Positions 17,900 through 26,774 of a DNA stretch of 64,000 nucleotides are shown here, piece after piece. The notes under the pieces are model-generated. The model was not told where the DNA came from, made no database searches, and was given only the letters and a program-made list of their open reading frames with translations. This DNA is from Natrinema salifodinae. GTDB lineage: Archaea; Halobacteriota; Halobacteria; Halobacteriales; Natrialbaceae. Made by a program: the position numbers and the translations under genes. Location: assembly GCF_900110455.1 (NCBI RefSeq), contig NZ_FOIS01000002.1:62001-126000 (forward strand). The letters run 5' to 3'. Numbering within the stretch: position 1 is the stretch's first letter; each line of letters begins with the position of its first letter.

Positions 17900-20755
17900 T
17901 TAGAAGTCTTGCAGAGTGGTTCGAGTCTGTTCGCTATTGGACTCTCTGCTCAGGAAGTCCGTATCGATGTCCAAGAGCTGTCCAGTCTCACCGGATGCCA
18001 AATTGACGAGCGGGTCGTAGTCCGGATGGTCCTGTGGGATGACTTGGAGCAAGCTTTTCACGGTTTTTGTGAACCAAGAGGAGTTCTGCAGATCGCGTTC
18101 CTTCAGCCAGTTCCAGGTAAAGTCACCACCTTTGGTTTCGAGCACGTTCAGAGCCGCATGTACAGCATCAACATTGTAATCGAACGATGTGTCTTGCGGA
18201 TTCACCGGGTAAGCACGTTCTCGACGTTTTTCACCGGCTTCAAGCGCCGTGTAATCTCGAACTCGGTAATCTTGACCACGAAGTACGAGTGTATCCTTGC
18301 TTTTGCTCCAAATTTTGGTTTTATTCTTAATGTCGTCTATTCGAACACCGATTCCTAATCCTAATTGGCGTGCTTCATCATATGGGATGTTTTCGTCTTC
18401 GTATACCAACCACGAGAGAATGTACCATGTAGAGAGAGCATCGACTGTTTGTAGGTCACCAGATAACTCTCGTTCTATCAGGACTTCAGTGACTGCCGCT
18501 CTTGCCTCGGTGAGAGCTTGTTTCGGTCGGACCTCATTATCTTTATCGTCAACGACCGGGAATTCTTGAGTAAAGACACGTAGCGTTGGTCCGAATGCAC
18601 TAATGATCATATCTGTCTTAGTCAGATTATGGTCGGATTCAAGGAGTTCTGCAGCCTTTTCCCGGGCTACTTCACGTGTTCTATCTTTAATATCACGCCA
18701 AAGAGTAGGGTTTCTATCGGAAGGTTCTCTTTTGGGCTTTCGACAAGTCAATAGTAAGGTACTATCTGCTGATGCGTTCTCTTGCACTCCGACTCGATAA
18801 GGGACTTCACTCGTGATAGTATGGGTTGCTGAAATAATAAATCCAGATTGAATAATCGACATGGTAAGAGAATCCCATGCTTCAATCTCCTTGTCAGTAA
18901 AGTAGATCGTCAGAGTCCCGCCTTGTTCCAGTACTCTATATGCCTCAGAGAAGACCTCACCCATTTTCTCTTCGTAGCGCTCTCTGGCAACCTCCGATGT
19001 AGATTCATCTTCGTCAGGATTGACGATTATCGGATTCTCAACTGCTTCATCTTGCTTATTTGTTTCTTGATCAGCGAAGGTCTCTGAGAATACATCTCCG
19101 AGATATTCACGGAACCAAACGTAAAACGCATCAGAGATCTCAGCATACATGACGTTATCCCCATAAGGAGGATCAATTACAACACTCTGAATGGAGCCAT
19201 CATCGCAAGGGAGATTAGCGGCATCACCCTGATACACGGTAGCCGGTTCCTCTACATGGGAGACGTACTGGACGACCTCCTCATAACTTTCTAAAACGTT
19301 CTTGCTTTCTGACTCATAGCTGTAGGTGCCGACTGTCAAGTTACTCTCACCAAAGTGCCATTGGAAAGAGAAATTATTATTCCCAAGCATATTATCAGGA
19401 GATCCTCGACGTGGTGTAATTGGGTTAAGTCTCGAACTTCTCCTGATCAGCTTTACAGAAATGAACGAAAGGAGTATCAGAATTAGATTTGCTTTCTCCT
19501 CCTCATATTGTGATTGAATTTCAGGCTTTACTTGTTCGAAAGCCTCTAGGTATGTCGCGTGGGCGAGGAGTTGTCGAGGACTATACACATCCCTCCATTG
19601 TTCAATACCGTATGGTACAGCACGGTCGTAATACCCTTCGTACCGATCAGTAGAGAGAATAGTCGATAGTCTTAGGTTTGATGAGACTTTCTCGTTAGCC
19701 TTTTCGATAGCTTTGACATCTTCTTCTGTAGGTGGGTAATATCTTTTACCACCAATATCATCTTCATATCTTACCCCACAAACCTCAAATTCGAAATCAC
19801 CATTTTTGAATATCTTAACTAAGTCTGATCTTTCAGTCACTACACCACAATGGGGACATTCTGCATCTCCCCCACTTACTGTTCCCTGATTTGGATCATA
19901 TCCTTCTCTCGTCTCAGCCTCCTCTGGATCAATTATATCGAAGTTGAGTTCACCATCTTCGACTTTGGGGTAGACGGCGGCGTTCCTTCGTCGATTGAAA
20001 TACCAACGGTTTGAAATTGGTAGAGGATCACCGCAAGAAGGGCAGGTGATACTGTATGCACGGAAGTAGTGGCTTGGAGAAACCCCATTTCGATCGGGGA
20101 AGAAATCGTCTAATTCTTCAGAAGTATACTCCTCAATCGATGACACCCAAGTTTGGATGTCCTCTTCAATTGACCCGACGATCGGTGCATACTCCAAGAT
20201 GACTTTGTTCAAAAGCCAAGCAACAGGATTCAGCTCATTAGAAATGGTTGGAAGACCATATCTTAATGATTCTAAGGGGATTGTTCCTCCTCCAGCAGTA
20301 GGATCCAATACTGTCGGTAATTCTCCATCCCAGTGTTCCTCAATCTGTTGATGGAGATCTTGGAATTTCGATTCGGGAGGGATCCTTCGATGAGGGTACT
20401 CATATCCAAAATGGTCCTCGATTGAACCCTCTCTCTGGTTCTTTGTTGAGAATTTTTCTAAAACATAATCTGAGATGTCTCTGTTTAGATCCTCCTTCGG
20501 ACCGACGCACATTAGTTGTAAGAGTTTGTCATTATCGACATCATCCGGAAGAATGGATGCTAAGATCGCCAACCTCGTAGCTGCTGTAGGACGCCGAGCG
20601 AACCATTTGAAGAGATTACGATGAGGTGACATCGTTTCTGGGTTCGCTTCCTTGAGACACTCGATTCCCACAGTTTTGGTGGGTAACACCGATTCTGCCT
20701 TTACTGGTTTGTAATCAATACCATCCGAAAGTCTTGAATCTTGGTTTTCAGTCAT
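17900..20755 (-). CDS. DUF1156-type adenine-specific DNA methylase (defence operon gene 3)
   Basis: 951 residues. The N-terminus matches the DUF1156 pattern (IECLKEANPETMSPHRNLFKWFARRPT, residues about 31-57). The SAM-binding motif is DPTAGGG (151-157) followed by NELNPVA (about 174-180); two zinc-ribbon knuckles follow (CPSC at 238-241 and CPHC near 298); the catalytic DPPY lies near residue 528 (IDPPYGDNVMYAEI). So it is a large DNA methyltransferase, probably marking self DNA. The C-terminal 300 residues hold a helical domain of unknown role. This is the most A/T-rich gene in the element, suggesting a different recent source. It starts 5 bases after the DUF3780 gene. Confidence 0.92.
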   Translation of the reverse strand: MTENQDSRLSDGIDYKPVKAESVLPTKTVGIECLKEANPETMSPHRNLFKWFARRPTAATRLAILASILPDDVDNDKLLQLMCVGPKEDLNRDISDYVLEKFSTKNQREGSIEDHFGYEYPHRRIPPESKFQDLHQQIEEHWDGELPTVLDPTAGGGTIPLESLRYGLPTISNELNPVAWLLNKVILEYAPIVGSIEEDIQTWVSSIEEYTSEELDDFFPDRNGVSPSHYFRAYSITCPSCGDPLPISNRWYFNRRRNAAVYPKVEDGELNFDIIDPEEAETREGYDPNQGTVSGGDAECPHCGVVTERSDLVKIFKNGDFEFEVCGVRYEDDIGGKRYYPPTEEDVKAIEKANEKVSSNLRLSTILSTDRYEGYYDRAVPYGIEQWRDVYSPRQLLAHATYLEAFEQVKPEIQSQYEEEKANLILILLSFISVKLIRRSSRLNPITPRRGSPDNMLGNNNFSFQWHFGESNLTVGTYSYESESKNVLESYEEVVQYVSHVEEPATVYQGDAANLPCDDGSIQSVVIDPPYGDNVMYAEISDAFYVWFREYLGDVFSETFADQETNKQDEAVENPIIVNPDEDESTSEVARERYEEKMGEVFSEAYRVLEQGGTLTIYFTDKEIEAWDSLTMSIIQSGFIISATHTITSEVPYRVGVQENASADSTLLLTCRKPKREPSDRNPTLWRDIKDRTREVAREKAAELLESDHNLTKTDMIISAFGPTLRVFTQEFPVVDDKDNEVRPKQALTEARAAVTEVLIERELSGDLQTVDALSTWYILSWLVYEDENIPYDEARQLGLGIGVRIDDIKNKTKIWSKSKDTLVLRGQDYRVRDYTALEAGEKRRERAYPVNPQDTSFDYNVDAVHAALNVLETKGGDFTWNWLKERDLQNSSWFTKTVKSLLQVIPQDHPDYDPLVNLASGETGQLLDIDTDFLSRESNSEQTRTTLQDF

Positions 20756-20760
20756 GTTTG

Positions 20761-21399
20761 TTAAATATGTCCTGCAAGGAGTTCGCGTAGTGCTCTTACT
20801 CCGTTGGGATTAGTAGGAGAGCGACACTTTGCGTGCCAATAGTAGCATTCCTCAGAACTCATCCGAGCGATACTGTCTACCACGGTTGTGAGCTTCTCGT
20901 ACTTCTGCAACTCCTTCAGAGCAAGGAAAGCAATTGTGAGCCGAACACCATCACTTTCCGACAGTACTACAGAACCTTCTCCGCGAGTAACTATCGCTGG
21001 ATCAATACCTGCGTCATCAAGAACTGATTTAATCAGGCGGTGAACCGCCTGCTGATGCTTCTCTCGAAGCGTTGTGACTTTCAGCGCACACCACTCGTCC
21101 CAGTTCCAGTTGTTCGGAGTCCGCTCTTTTGGAGAACCGATGTCTGTGAAATCCAATCGACCAACGGAGTCTTCGGTTACGTCCGGAAGTGCTTTCGGAA
21201 TCGACAGCCGCGAAAGTGTATGGTTACTGTTGGCCCGCCGGAGACGCTTTTGGCGGCCATTGGCGAGATCCTCTGGAATAAACTCATAGAGCGTCAGCCC
21301 AGCATCGTCCCCGAGACGCCGAGTCAGGGCGAACGTGGGACGTCCACCATGTATGCTGCTTCCGTATGCGAATGATTCTGCTTCCGATTCGATGCTCAT
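20761..21399 (-). CDS. DUF3780-type protein (defence operon gene 2)
   Basis: 212 residues. No nuclease or ATPase motif is visible. It begins with a beta-rich part (SIHGGRPTFALTRRLGDDAGLTLYEFIPEDL) and ends with a helical region. Size, position between a DUF499 ATPase and a DUF1156 methylase, and these sequence blocks fit the small DUF3780 family that accompanies them. The ATG (21399) overlaps the stop of the DUF499 gene by four bases (ATGA), so translation is coupled. Confidence 0.78.
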   Translation of the reverse strand: MSIESEAESFAYGSSIHGGRPTFALTRRLGDDAGLTLYEFIPEDLANGRQKRLRRANSNHTLSRLSIPKALPDVTEDSVGRLDFTDIGSPKERTPNNWNWDEWCALKVTTLREKHQQAVHRLIKSVLDDAGIDPAIVTRGEGSVVLSESDGVRLTIAFLALKELQKYEKLTTVVDSIARMSSEECYYWHAKCRSPTNPNGVRALRELLAGHI

Positions 21400-24300
21400 C
21401 GAACAACCTCCTCAGTCTCTTCCGTCTTCTCCTTCACCGTCGCGGAGACGACCAATTCAATGTTGTTGATTCCACCGAGACCTTGGAGCGCTTCTTGGAG
21501 CACTTCCAGCGTGTTCTCCCGCGAGTTGTCGTCGAAGGAACCGGCATCGATCATGAGCACAGCTTCTCCTTCTGCCTCCCCACCTCGGCTGATAAAGCTC
21601 TCCGGAATGTGATTCGTACCGAAGTGGTTGGCAAACTCCTCGGCGGAGCCCTCATAACCGGCCTCGAAGATGCTGGTCGATCCTTCTGCGGATTCGGCGA
21701 CGTATTCGAACACGACCGTGGTTTCTTCCCCGATCCTATCTAAATCCTTGACCTTGTCGCTGATGAACCACGCCCGCTCCCAGACCTGGTCTCCTTCGAG
21801 CTCGATCTCGATCGAGTCGATAAGAACTTCGATGTTGCCGCTGGAGACATCGTGGTTGTCCCGCAGTCGCATCTTCTGCTGGTCGATGTCGTTATTCACC
21901 GCGGAGAAGGCTCCCGATATCGCACTCGGAGAGTCAGTTCGTGCAGTGAAGGACAGTTCGGACCACTGAGGGGGTTCGATGATGACGTCATCGTCGTCAT
22001 CGTCTTCCTCAGTTTCATCTTCGACCTCCGTTTCATCCTCCTCTACCTCGTCCTCGTCGAGAGCCGGGAACGTTAGGTCATGCTCGTCGAGTAACGCTTC
22101 GCCGTCGGCGAAGACCACGTGATTGTCGCTGATCAGGACGTCCGACATCGACAGGGCCGTGGACATTTCCTCGGCGTCCACGAGTGGTCGTTCCCCCGTC
22201 GCCGTCGATACGGTGTCCTCTTCCGAGCAGTATCCCCTCTCCGCAGTCCCGTCCCAGAACACGTAGCTCGTCGTGTCACTCGTAGTTACGCTCCGGGTGG
22301 TTTCCCGGAGGGGCTTGGGATCGAGGAGGATACGGACGTCGGTCCGCTTAGCGACCAATTTCCGGATATCCAGCGTCGTCATCGAGTCCGGATCCGACTG
22401 CCAGATCCGATTCGTGAACCACGCCGTACCTAGCGCGCCTTCGTCACGAGTGATGAGTCGATCGAGACTGTCGAGGTTCTCAAAGACGACGTCGTGCAAG
22501 TCGTCGTTCTCGTTGACGGAGTCGATGACTTCGTTCTTCAGTCCGCCAGTACCGGGGTAGTAGAGGTGCCGGTACGCTTGGCGAACAGATTCGCCGAGCA
22601 GCGCTGACGTCTCCTGTAATCGTTCGTCGAGGTCGTCACGCTGAGCGCTGTTGAGTTCCGTCTTCCAGGCCTGCCCGTTCAGAATCCGTTCCATCGCCTT
22701 CACACGGCGTGCGTGGTCCAGTGCACCCTCGATTTCCTGCTCTCCAGCAGCGAGGAAGACGACGTTGTTCCGGTACACGCGCTTCTTCTCGCTCCCTGGA
22801 GAGTTGCCAGTCGTCGTAGCGAGAGTCTGAAGCAGCTCCGGGGGTTCGTCCTGGTCATTCGAGATCGTGACTGCACTGAACCCCATCACGCACAGACGAA
22901 CTGTGTCGTACTCATCCGGCACTTCGTACGGGGCTTGCGGGTCGTAGATCGTGTCGAACTCACCACCCCCGAGCGCGCCACGGATGGTCTGTTCTAGTCT
23001 GTTTCGAGCAACGCCGTCCTCAATCTGCTGTGCCTCGTTCGTGATGAGCTTCGAGATCTTGGGCTCGCCCTTGAACCGGAGAAGCCCGTTCTCAGTTTCG
23101 TAGAGGAAGAACGCCTCTGTCTCCGGACTACTGCCCGTTTCGCTGAGGTTCTTCAGGGCGTCACGGTAGTGGTCGAGTTCCACACTTGGTTCGAGGACCA
23201 TCTCCCACAGTTCCCGCCGCGACAGACCGCGCCCCCGGTTGCCGCCGGAGACGATGCTTTTCCAGAGAATCGTTGTTCCGAGGTGGGTAGCGATTGGCGG
23301 GTGGCCCATTGGCGTCCAGTTCTCGTCCTCGTACTGGCACGCTGCTTTCCCGTCGCTCGTGTAGACGTCGGACTTCGAAGCCGTTCGGAGGTCTTGCTCA
23401 ATCTGCCCGAACAAGTCCAGCAACGTGGACCAGACATACTCGTCGGATGGGTGCATGTCGAATGCTCGGACGAAATTCCGATCCGCGTTTGCTTCCTGGT
23501 TATTCCAGACGCGGTGTACAGCACGCGAAACGAGCTTGAGTGCTCCTCGCGTCCGCTGGAAGTTCGGCAGCGTGTCGATTTCCTGCGCGAGGAGTTCGAT
23601 GAGTGTTGGGTGGAACGGATAGGTCCGTTCCATCTGCTCGTGGAACTCGGCCTTCGTCACGCGGTCCGGTAGATCCGCTTCGTAGTTGCGGTAGAACGAC
23701 TGGAACGCGTCCGCCGCTTGTGCCGCCGCACCTTCGTCTATCGATTTGAAGAGCCGGTGCTTCAGAACCTCAGCTACCTCGTCGTCTTCTGTCGGCGTCA
23801 CCGATCGCTCGGTCCGCTCCGAAATTGCGTCGAGGTCGCTGATGAGTTCTTGAACTTGCTGCGCCTTGTCTTCAAAGGCAGTCGCGGCGACACTCATCAC
23901 GACCGTCACGTCATCGGAATTCTGAGTCGCTCGCATGAGCGACCAGAGGAACGAATTCGTCTGGTCCGCAAGTGTGGAGTCCTCGACCGCAATGGCTGCG
24001 GCCTGTTCGAGGTACTGTGCCACCTCGTCGATGAGTACGAGTCCGGGCTCATCGAGCAGGTCGAACAGTTCCTCGACATCGGACTCTCCAGGGGCAACCC
24101 GATCGGAATCGTAGTCACTAAAAAGCGCATACCCATCAGCGCCAGCGAGCTGGTAAGCCAATTCCCCCCACATGGTCTGCGTGCTGGGGGCAGACGGGTC
24201 GTCCTTGTTACACCTTGCGTCCATCGCACTAACGTGTCCGCCTTCGAAGACGGCCGTCTCCACCGAGAAATCATCTCGAATCTCGTCGAAATCGCTTGCG

Positions 24301-24680
24301 ACCTCGTCGTCAATGATGAACTCCGAGAGATCGTCGATTGCTTCCGGGTTTCGGGAGAAGTGATACGCAGCGATTTGTGAGTGGGTCTTTCCGCCTCCAA
24401 AAACAGTATCGAGAGACAGAAATCCATCCTCTCCACTGTACTCGTCCTCGACTTTACCAACGTAGCGTTTTGCTAAGAGTGTGAGCAGATCCTGAAGCCC
24501 ATCCGTCGCGTATGTCTTCGTGAAGAAGGTCTCAGGATCAGCGTAGATTTCAGGTGCGCTGTCTGGATTGAACACCACTCCGGATAGTTTCGCTGCGAAC
24601 TGGTTCTCCGATAGCGTGCCCTCCAGCACGTCTTCGTGCGGTGTGCACGTATTAAAGAGGGAGGGGACGGAAATCGCCAT
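21396..24680 (-). CDS. DUF499-type P-loop ATPase (defence operon gene 1)
   Basis: 1094 residues from ATG 24680, which has GGTGA four bases upstream as a ribosome site; an in-frame upstream ATG at 24767 lacks one. It has an unusual Walker A, FGGGKTHS (94-101), and Walker B LVLIDEVAQYL (about residues 204-214), followed by an AAA-like sensor region (TVVMSVAATAFEDKAQQVQ). An acidic linker (repeated DEVEEDETEVEDETEEDDDD) separates the ATPase from a C-terminal domain. DUF499 proteins are large ATPases tied to DUF1156 methylases in anti-phage clusters. It is the first gene of the four-gene operon. Confidence 0.9.
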   Translation of the reverse strand: MAISVPSLFNTCTPHEDVLEGTLSENQFAAKLSGVVFNPDSAPEIYADPETFFTKTYATDGLQDLLTLLAKRYVGKVEDEYSGEDGFLSLDTVFGGGKTHSQIAAYHFSRNPEAIDDLSEFIIDDEVASDFDEIRDDFSVETAVFEGGHVSAMDARCNKDDPSAPSTQTMWGELAYQLAGADGYALFSDYDSDRVAPGESDVEELFDLLDEPGLVLIDEVAQYLEQAAAIAVEDSTLADQTNSFLWSLMRATQNSDDVTVVMSVAATAFEDKAQQVQELISDLDAISERTERSVTPTEDDEVAEVLKHRLFKSIDEGAAAQAADAFQSFYRNYEADLPDRVTKAEFHEQMERTYPFHPTLIELLAQEIDTLPNFQRTRGALKLVSRAVHRVWNNQEANADRNFVRAFDMHPSDEYVWSTLLDLFGQIEQDLRTASKSDVYTSDGKAACQYEDENWTPMGHPPIATHLGTTILWKSIVSGGNRGRGLSRRELWEMVLEPSVELDHYRDALKNLSETGSSPETEAFFLYETENGLLRFKGEPKISKLITNEAQQIEDGVARNRLEQTIRGALGGGEFDTIYDPQAPYEVPDEYDTVRLCVMGFSAVTISNDQDEPPELLQTLATTTGNSPGSEKKRVYRNNVVFLAAGEQEIEGALDHARRVKAMERILNGQAWKTELNSAQRDDLDERLQETSALLGESVRQAYRHLYYPGTGGLKNEVIDSVNENDDLHDVVFENLDSLDRLITRDEGALGTAWFTNRIWQSDPDSMTTLDIRKLVAKRTDVRILLDPKPLRETTRSVTTSDTTSYVFWDGTAERGYCSEEDTVSTATGERPLVDAEEMSTALSMSDVLISDNHVVFADGEALLDEHDLTFPALDEDEVEEDETEVEDETEEDDDDDDVIIEPPQWSELSFTARTDSPSAISGAFSAVNNDIDQQKMRLRDNHDVSSGNIEVLIDSIEIELEGDQVWERAWFISDKVKDLDRIGEETTVVFEYVAESAEGSTSIFEAGYEGSAEEFANHFGTNHIPESFISRGGEAEGEAVLMIDAGSFDDNSRENTLEVLQEALQGLGGINNIELVVSATVKEKTEETEEVVR

Positions 24681-25380
24681 GTCACCAAGATGTATCCTAA
24701 GGTATTGTAATCGTTTGTGTTTGTCGAAGGTCTGCTGATTCACAGAAGAATGGGGTGTTTCGACCACTCGCTCTCATTGACACCGCATTTTTCGGCAAAC
24801 CAGGCATTGAGACACCGTCAACACAGCGTTCGACCGTGTCGGAATCTCCGTGTAACCGAGGCTGACGAAGAGGTTGAAAAAGCATTGCTGGGGTATCGTA
24901 GACCGCACACCATTTCCCAGAGTCGGAATGAAATCGCGTTTCTCTCAGCCAATTCATAATCAGATATCAAGATCCCGCTCAACCACCTCCAGTCGCATCC
25001 GTACTGGTTCGCCTTCCTCAGCGGCCTATCACTCGGTGTGTTCGAACGCGTTCTGTACATTATCGTCAAAGACGCGTCTCTCTCCTGGATTCGTGGTAGC
25101 GCCGTGGATGCATACGTTGAACGCATTACTCATCGCCGGGCTCATCTTCCGGTCAGCTGATAGTCTTGAGGGATACCGATTCTTCGGACAGTTGCTCACG
25201 GTCACGGTGCTGGCGATGGCTATCCATGTATTTTTGGAACACGTGGGGTGTAGTCCTGGTTCATCAGGCCTTCACATGACATATAACCACCCAAACCCCG
25301 GTAATGCAGTGCTGGAAACTACCGAAGATTGTGAATGCTAGGTAAACTCCGACCTACCCGGACCACGGTAATTCCAGTGA
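24681..25380. other. 700-base stretch without a supported gene
   Basis: Open frames on both strands here lack start sites and typical composition. One plus-strand frame (about 24963-25155) encodes protein-like text (WFAFLSGLSLGVFERVLYII) but begins at a stop and has no ATG, and another plus frame (about 25107-25245) is hydrophobic (LNALLIAGLIFRSA). They may be pieces of one frameshifted membrane-protein gene. The left part also holds the promoter of the DUF499 operon. Confidence 0.35.
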
Positions 25381-25848
25381 TCACAGAAGCTGACTAACCG
25401 CGTAGATGGAGATAAGGAGGTAGGGGATAGCGAGTACGCCTGGAATTTTTCGCTCTACACGAGTATGAGTGATGTAGGTCCGCCAGTTTTGCCCTTCGTC
25501 AAGGACCTCCCATTCGTCATCGAACGGTTCCGCCGGCAGGTCTTCCTCCATCGAAGTGATGACTTCATACTTCCCGCTGTTCAGTTGCTTATACGAGACG
25601 ATACTGAGATACCAGAGGACGCAGAGTGCAAATCCGAGTAAGCCGGCGAGAAGTAGTCCGGCCTCTTCGATTATCTGGGTATCAGCAAGCACGGATAGTA
25701 TGGCGAGCGTCCCGGAGAGTAGAAGGACGTAAAACCGGTTGTTCCGCATCCGTCGGTTGCTGACGTTCAGCGTCGTGTTCACGTAGGTGGTGTACTGGTC
25801 GATCACCTCAGTCCGATCAGCATCGGAAGAATCATTTTCATCCATCAT
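25381..25848 (-). CDS. two-helix membrane protein, RipA-family-like partner of the TIR gene
   Basis: 155 residues. After a charged cytoplasmic N-terminus with a YTTYVNTTLNVSNRRMRNNRFYV block there are two membrane helices (about 44-60 and 66-86), then a conserved soluble part (SYKQLNSGKYEVITSMEEDLPAEPFDDEW) and a last hydrophobic segment at the end (VLAIPYLLISIYAVSQLL). This resembles small membrane proteins named RipA-family that are often found next to TIR-like proteins (from memory). Its ATG overlaps the stop of the TIR gene by four bases (25845-25848), so the two are translated together. It could be the membrane effector of a TIR signalling pair. Confidence 0.7.
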   Translation of the reverse strand: MMDENDSSDADRTEVIDQYTTYVNTTLNVSNRRMRNNRFYVLLLSGTLAILSVLADTQIIEEAGLLLAGLLGFALCVLWYLSIVSYKQLNSGKYEVITSMEEDLPAEPFDDEWEVLDEGQNWRTYITHTRVERKIPGVLAIPYLLISIYAVSQLL

Positions 25849-26612
25849 GTTGCGTGCTGTTCAATTGCATTCAAGATTGCAGTACCGTCAGCTTCGACAA
25901 GTTCGGTGGCATGTTCCTGAACTAACGCCGGTACGCGGTCATTCTCCGCGGGAATCACCCCGATCATAGGCTTCTCCATCTCGTTCGCCATCTCGATCTC
26001 CTCTTGAATCCAATCGCTGTGTGCGACGTACATTCCAGCCAGTACGAGCACGACAGAGGTTGATCGCATCTGGTCTCGGATCTTCTTCCGGAGGTGGTTT
26101 GGGAGCTGGGCGTCGATTGGATTGTCCGAGGACACGCTATGGTCGAAGTACTCGAATCCGTAGGCGTCGTCGAGGAACTCCTTCACCTCTGTAAAATGGT
26201 TCTCGTAAGTCCAAGAGTGGCTGATAAAGACTCGGTGGGCTTGTTTTGGATCGGGAGCGGTGCTATTTTGTGAGCCTCCGATTGCTTTCCCGATAGCTGC
26301 AGCACCGAGAACACCGAGCCCCAGTGCAGCTAGCCCTTTCAACGCGTTACCGTTCTGGTTCGACTGAGAGGTGGGCTGAGATAGCTGGTTGCCGCTGACT
26401 ACAGGATTGGAGACAGAGACGCGGTACTGGGCAGGGAGTTCCGTGATTTGAATCTGATCGAGACCCTGCCGGCGTTCATAGACTCCCCAGAGTCCGTCGA
26501 TTGTGAGCCCTCGCGCTTCAAACCCAGGAGGGATGGGTCCGACCAATTGCTTATCGACAGCGACCGGGCTCGTTGACCGTTTAGCTCGGTCAAAATAGAG
26601 TTGCCAGCTCAT
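25845..26612 (-). CDS. TIR-like (MTH538/ThsB-type) domain protein with membrane anchor
   Basis: 255 residues from the ATG near 26612; an in-frame ATG 72 bases upstream is less likely because it adds a basic, unrelated stretch. Residues 1-85 form an unknown N-terminal domain; 91-112 are a Gly/Ala-rich hydrophobic helix; 127-255 are a TIR-like domain (HRVFISHSW at 127-134, then DNPIDAQLPNHLRKKIRDQMRSTSVVLVLAGMYVAHSDWIQEEIEMA). The FISHSW start and the WIQEEI block match the TIR-like family that includes ThsB of Thoeris. Such domains make NAD-derived signals during infection. It is coupled to a small membrane protein and diverges from a DUF4238 gene. Confidence 0.82.
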   Translation of the reverse strand: MSWQLYFDRAKRSTSPVAVDKQLVGPIPPGFEARGLTIDGLWGVYERRQGLDQIQITELPAQYRVSVSNPVVSGNQLSQPTSQSNQNGNALKGLAALGLGVLGAAAIGKAIGGSQNSTAPDPKQAHRVFISHSWTYENHFTEVKEFLDDAYGFEYFDHSVSSDNPIDAQLPNHLRKKIRDQMRSTSVVLVLAGMYVAHSDWIQEEIEMANEMEKPMIGVIPAENDRVPALVQEHATELVEADGTAILNAIEQHAT

Positions 26613-26774
26613 TATCAAATGGTTGTATTTTCGGGACAATAAACTTGGCCGGATCGGGGTGAAAGTGGACATGTAAGACGGCATACTGTCATAACTGTTT
26701 TAAATTTCTATTAGTTATAATTGTCCCTCTGAAGAAGAGTGAATCCAAGTTAAGCTTATCAATGATTACCATAC

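Noticed and set aside
24818-25341. Overlapping frames of 100-155 codons on both strands left of the membrane-protein gene
   Set aside because: Start regions are serine/arginine-rich and unlike proteins; only short hydrophobic pieces look real and they are in different frames.
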